Of a DNA stretch of 64,000 nt, positions 61,525 through 64,000 are shown piece after piece. Numbering within the stretch: the first letter of the stretch is position 1; the number at the start of each line of letters is the position of its first letter. The position numbers were made by a program, and so were the translations under genes. This DNA comes from an uncultured Bacilli bacterium (GTDB lineage: Bacteria > Bacillota_I > Bacilli_A > RF39 > UBA660): assembly GCA_934096075.1 (NCBI GenBank), contig CAKOLN010000007.1:4911-68910 (forward strand). The letters run 5' to 3'. The notes beneath the pieces were generated by a model. It was not told where the DNA came from. It was given only the letters and a program-made list of their open reading frames with translations, and did no database searches.

Positions 61525-63201
61525 CTATTTAATGCTTACAGCATCTTCACCAAAAATATCTAATGCCAAATCTTCAACATCATCATTTTTGTCCTTCATA
61601 TTTAATTTTACATCATTTTCTTCAATAAATATATACTTTTCACCATTTTTTTTCTTATTTATATATTCCTGTTTTATATTTTTCCATTCATCATTTGAAA
61701 CAGCAACCAACTTATAAGGATATTTAAAAACTTCCATAATTAATAATTCTAGTAATTTTAAATTTTGATAAAAAATATCTAAAGTAGATTTATCAGCAAA
61801 AGTAAAAAGCAAGTATTTATTAGATGCACACACAATTTTAGAATCCAATAATAAAACAGCAACTGAATTATATTTCTTATTTGATATATAGTTATTTATT
61901 TCACTAAAATTAAGAATTAAATTATTTAAAACATTTTTATCAGCTTCAGCTAAAACATTATTTATTCTAACATCTTTTATTTGAAAAACATCATCTTTAT
62001 TCGAACTTACACCATTAGAATTGCTTTTAGCGATGTTTTTTTCCTCAACTAAATTATATTGTTTAGTTGAAGAGGTAGTATTATTAACTGATGCTATTTC
62101 AGAGGAATTAATATTAGAATTAACATTATTATCTATTACTTCTATAGTGTTCAAAAAACTTAATATATATATTTCAAATAATAATTTTTGATCATTAGAA
62201 TGTTTTAATTGAAAAGATAACTCATTTAAAACGTTCGTAAGAGTAAGTAAATTTTTTTTTGTTATTTCAAATTGTCCTAATATTTTGGAATATGAACTAT
62301 CAAAATAATCTTTTACATCCATATTAATAGCAATATCTCTTATTAAAATTAACATTTTGTCAACTAAATCATTGAAATTTTTACCTTTTTTTGATATTTT
62401 ATCAAGAATCGACAAGGTATTTTTAAAATCAACATTTAAAATATTTTCAAATAATTTATAAACAGTATCAGAAGAAATATTACCACTTAAATCATTAATT
62501 TCATCAACTGTAACTTGATCATTATCTAAAGATAAAACTTGATCAAGTAGATTAATTGCATCCCTTAAACCTCCATCCGATATTTCAGATATATAACTTA
62601 TAACTGAATCAGATAATTTTCTATTTTCAGTATTTAAAATAAATTTTAATCTTTCCTCAATATCTTCTTCTGATAATCTAGTAAAATCAAACCTTTGACA
62701 ACGAGATAAAATAGTTAAAGGTATTTTATTTATTTCTGTTGTAGCTAAAATAAATATTACATGTGTAGGCGGTTCTTCTAATGTTTTTAGTAATGCATTA
62801 AACGCGCCAGTTGACAACATGTGAACTTCATCAATTATATATACTTTATATTTACAAAAAGAAGGTAACAATTTCACATTTTCTCTTATAGTTCTAATTT
62901 CCTCGACGCCATTATTGCTAGCAGCATCTATTTCAATAATATCTATATCGTTTTTTTCTAAATTAATACAATTTTCACATTTGCCACATATGTCATCGTG
63001 AAAATCCAAACAATTCACCGCTTTTGCAAAAATTTTTGCAATACTAGTTTTACCAGTTCCTCTTGGCCCAGCAAACAAATACGCATGTGAAATATGTCCT
63101 GTCATCAAAGAGTTTTTTAAAATGTTAACAACTATTTTTTGACCAACAACATTAGAAAAATTTGATGGTCTATATTTTCTATATAAAGCCGTATAAGACA
63201 T
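61525..63201 (-). CDS. dnaX: DNA polymerase III subunits gamma/tau
   Basis: A 558-residue clamp-loader ATPase: ALYRKYRPSNFSNVVGQ, Walker A GPRGTGKTS, zinc module CGKCENC, VHMLSTGAFNALLKTLEEPP and the SRCQRF sensor. C-terminal tau part is long and low-complexity. The start is set at 63201 (MSYTALYRK) after GGGTGATTGAAT; an upstream TTG is rejected. No tau/gamma frameshift slippery site was recognised. Confidence 0.97.
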   Translation of the reverse strand: MSYTALYRKYRPSNFSNVVGQKIVVNILKNSLMTGHISHAYLFAGPRGTGKTSIAKIFAKAVNCLDFHDDICGKCENCINLEKNDIDIIEIDAASNNGVEEIRTIRENVKLLPSFCKYKVYIIDEVHMLSTGAFNALLKTLEEPPTHVIFILATTEINKIPLTILSRCQRFDFTRLSEEDIEERLKFILNTENRKLSDSVISYISEISDGGLRDAINLLDQVLSLDNDQVTVDEINDLSGNISSDTVYKLFENILNVDFKNTLSILDKISKKGKNFNDLVDKMLILIRDIAINMDVKDYFDSSYSKILGQFEITKKNLLTLTNVLNELSFQLKHSNDQKLLFEIYILSFLNTIEVIDNNVNSNINSSEIASVNNTTSSTKQYNLVEEKNIAKSNSNGVSSNKDDVFQIKDVRINNVLAEADKNVLNNLILNFSEINNYISNKKYNSVAVLLLDSKIVCASNKYLLFTFADKSTLDIFYQNLKLLELLIMEVFKYPYKLVAVSNDEWKNIKQEYINKKKNGEKYIFIEENDVKLNMKDKNDDVEDLALDIFGEDAVSIK

Positions 63202-63249
63202 ATTCAATCACCCCATAAAATTATATCATAATGAATAAATAAAATGTAT

Positions 63250-63660
63250 TTACTTTCTTTTATTTTCAAAAAAATTTGTTAATAAGTCAGAATAATTATT
63301 TTTATATTTAATTTCTTTAATAAACTTAGTTTTATAATTAATCAATTTATTAGTACCAGATAAATAATATACTTTTTTTATTCTAGATTCTTTAATAATT
63401 TCTTTACACATATGACAAGGCTCCAAAGTAACATACATAATACAATCATTTAGTCGCCAATCCCTTATTTTTTTGCATGCTTTAATAATACAAGAAATCT
63501 CAGCATGTCCTAAAAGATTAGATGATTTATTTCTTTTGTTAATAGAACTAGCTATAATCTTGTTATTTTTAACAATTAGTGCAGCAACTGGCACTTCATC
63601 TTTTACATATGCCTTTTTAGCTAAGTTAATAAGTATGTCAAAATATACTTTATTGTTCAT
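63250..63660 (-). CDS. tadA: tRNA-specific adenosine deaminase TadA
   Basis: A 136-residue deaminase making inosine at the wobble base of tRNA-Arg. Zinc motifs GHAEISCI (His, catalytic Glu) and PCHMCKEII. AAAGGAATATAGTT precedes the start. The Bacillus order tadA-scr-dnaX is almost kept: here the SRP RNA lies upstream of tadA rather than between it and dnaX. A parS site is only 20 bases upstream of its start codon. Confidence 0.95.
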   Translation of the reverse strand: MNNKVYFDILINLAKKAYVKDEVPVAALIVKNNKIIASSINKRNKSSNLLGHAEISCIIKACKKIRDWRLNDCIMYVTLEPCHMCKEIIKESRIKKVYYLSGTNKLINYKTKFIKEIKYKNNYSDLLTNFFENKRK

Positions 63661-63680
63661 AACTATATTCCTTTCAACAA

Positions 63681-63696
63681 TGTTCCACGTGAAACA
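63681..63696. other. parS site 1 (ParB binding)
   Basis: TGTTCCACGTGAAACA, an exact match to the Bacillus parS sequence. It lies in the leader or promoter of tadA. parS sites cluster around oriC and load ParB/Spo0J. Confidence 0.95.
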
Positions 63697-63709
63697 TTAG
63701 TAACGTAAC

Positions 63710-63748
63710 GAAAAATTTAAAATAAAAGAATTTTATTTTAAATTTTTC
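63710..63748. terminator. Perfect 18-bp-arm palindrome
   Basis: Arms GAAAAATTTAAAATAAAA (63710-63727) and its exact complement (63731-63748) around GAA. It lies between SRP RNA and parS/tadA. It could end the SRP RNA transcript or extrude near the ParB-loaded region. Confidence 0.7.
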
Positions 63749-63750
63749 AT

Positions 63751-63830
63751 AAAAAAAGCACACACAATTAGTAAATGTTAAGGCTGCTATCTCTCGATTC
63801 TGACCTGATTCCATGCTAATCGTTGTGCAA
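63751..63830 (-). ncRNA. ffs: Signal recognition particle RNA (small bacterial type)
   Basis: On the minus strand the core reads TCAGGTCAGAATC GAGA GATAGCAGCC, the SRP domain IV with a GNRA loop and its conserved asymmetric internal loop. The ends GCACAACGATTAG and CTAATTGTGTGTGC pair to close a short hairpin RNA of about 75 bases, with seven T after it as terminator. It is the small type lacking the Alu domain. A TATAAT box lies just upstream. Confidence 0.93.
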
Positions 63831-63834
63831 AATG

Positions 63835-63840
63835 ATTATA
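63835..63840 (-). promoter_or_regulatory. -10 box of the SRP RNA promoter
   Basis: TATAAT on the minus strand with an extended TG-T before it; 7 bases later is the G of GCACAAC, the likely first base of the RNA. Confidence 0.65.
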
Positions 63841-63893
63841 ACATAATTATAGTATATATAAAAGTAATAATTACTTTATTTACCTTCGCACTA

Positions 63894-63909
63894 TGTTTCA
63901 CGTGGAACA
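63894..63909. other. parS site 2
   Basis: TGTTTCACGTGGAACA, the reverse complement of site 1, within the first 53-bp unit. Confidence 0.95.
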
Positions 63910-63946
63910 TTGGTTATTTCTTCTTACTTTATTTACCTTCGCACTA

Positions 63947-63962
63947 TGTTTCACGTGGAACA
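63947..63962. other. parS site 3
   Basis: Same 16 bases as site 2, one 53-bp unit further. A fourth would fall just past the window. Confidence 0.95.
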
Positions 63963-64000
63963 TTGGTTATTTCTTCTTACTTTATTTACCTTCGCACTAT

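Larger units (their letters stand above)
63871..64000. repeat. 53-bp tandem repeat carrying parS
   Basis: Copies start at 63871, 63924 and 63977 (the last cut by the window end) and are identical. Each unit holds one parS at its centre. The array probably continues beyond 64000. Confidence 0.95.

Noticed and set aside
61525..63201. A programmed frameshift in dnaX giving gamma
   Set aside because: No A-AAA-AAG-type slippery run with a following stem was recognised at the right distance; A-rich runs occur everywhere in this DNA.
63871..64000. Tandem repeats as a CRISPR array
   Set aside because: The units are contiguous and identical over all 53 bases with no variable spacers and no cas genes; the palindrome in each is parS.

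Overview
The window is strongly A+T-rich (about three quarters A+T by eye) and gene-dense. It looks like a chromosomal segment from a low-G+C, endospore-forming Firmicute of the Bacilli/Erysipelotrichia type. TGA is used as a stop (agrB, rsmI), so this is the standard bacterial code, not the mycoplasma code. Sporulation genes recur: yabP, yabQ, spoVG, veg, yabG, a SleB-type hydrolase, spoIIQ, spoIID, spoVT and bofA. Nearly all genes are on the minus strand. The right end carries tadA, an SRP RNA, dnaX-ebfC-recR-bofA-holB-yaaT-yabB-rsmI and three exact parS sites, the arrangement expected beside oriC. The origin probably lies just right of the window, with most genes transcribed away from it along the leading strand. 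No transposase, integrase, tRNA gene or CRISPR array was found.

Layout. 0-6.4 kb: membrane proteins, ligA, two frameshifted remnants of DUF4143-type ATPases around a coiled-coil gene, and an S8 protease. 6.4-12.6 kb: pcrA, divIC, argS, asnB. 12.6-20 kb: an intact DUF4143 ATPase, then yabQ-yabP-spoVG, a three-gene ABC exporter inserted next to veg-yabG-rsmA (the last three in Bacillus-like order), and a SleB-type hydrolase. 20-29.5 kb: a CIRCE-controlled ClpB lacking its N-domain, an S41 protease homologue, tatD, a probably leaderless alanine/sodium symporter, ung, a LemA-like protein and a hybrid histidine kinase with an altered receiver. 29.5-39 kb: an acyl-CoA-synthetase-like enzyme, a coiled-coil protein with an internal repeat, an operon of cysteine desulfurase and two thioredoxin-fold proteins, a kinase-like protein, CmpB and DgkA membrane proteins, and an OatA-like acyltransferase with a second, degenerate SGNH module.

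39-43.4 kb is an accessory island between oatA and secA. It holds a tightly overlapping three-gene operon of tiny proteins sharing a KG(N/D)(N/D)N motif and a chimeric membrane protein with YHYH-like, cadherin-like and TPR-like parts. A decayed duplicate of the secA 3' end and terminator forms imperfect direct repeats of about 150 bp around the chimeric gene. Clusters of the short repeat TTAGATAAG lie at the borders.

43.4-53.5 kb: secA, hpf, csp, a complete agr-type quorum-sensing locus (agrBD convergent with agrCA, with a readable autoinducing-peptide precursor), spoIIQ-spoIID, rpiB, rpmE, spoVT, ppa. 53.5-64 kb: mfd-pth, rsmI and the oriC-proximal replication/repair cluster, ending in SRP RNA and parS copies carried in a 53-bp tandem repeat that continues past the window.
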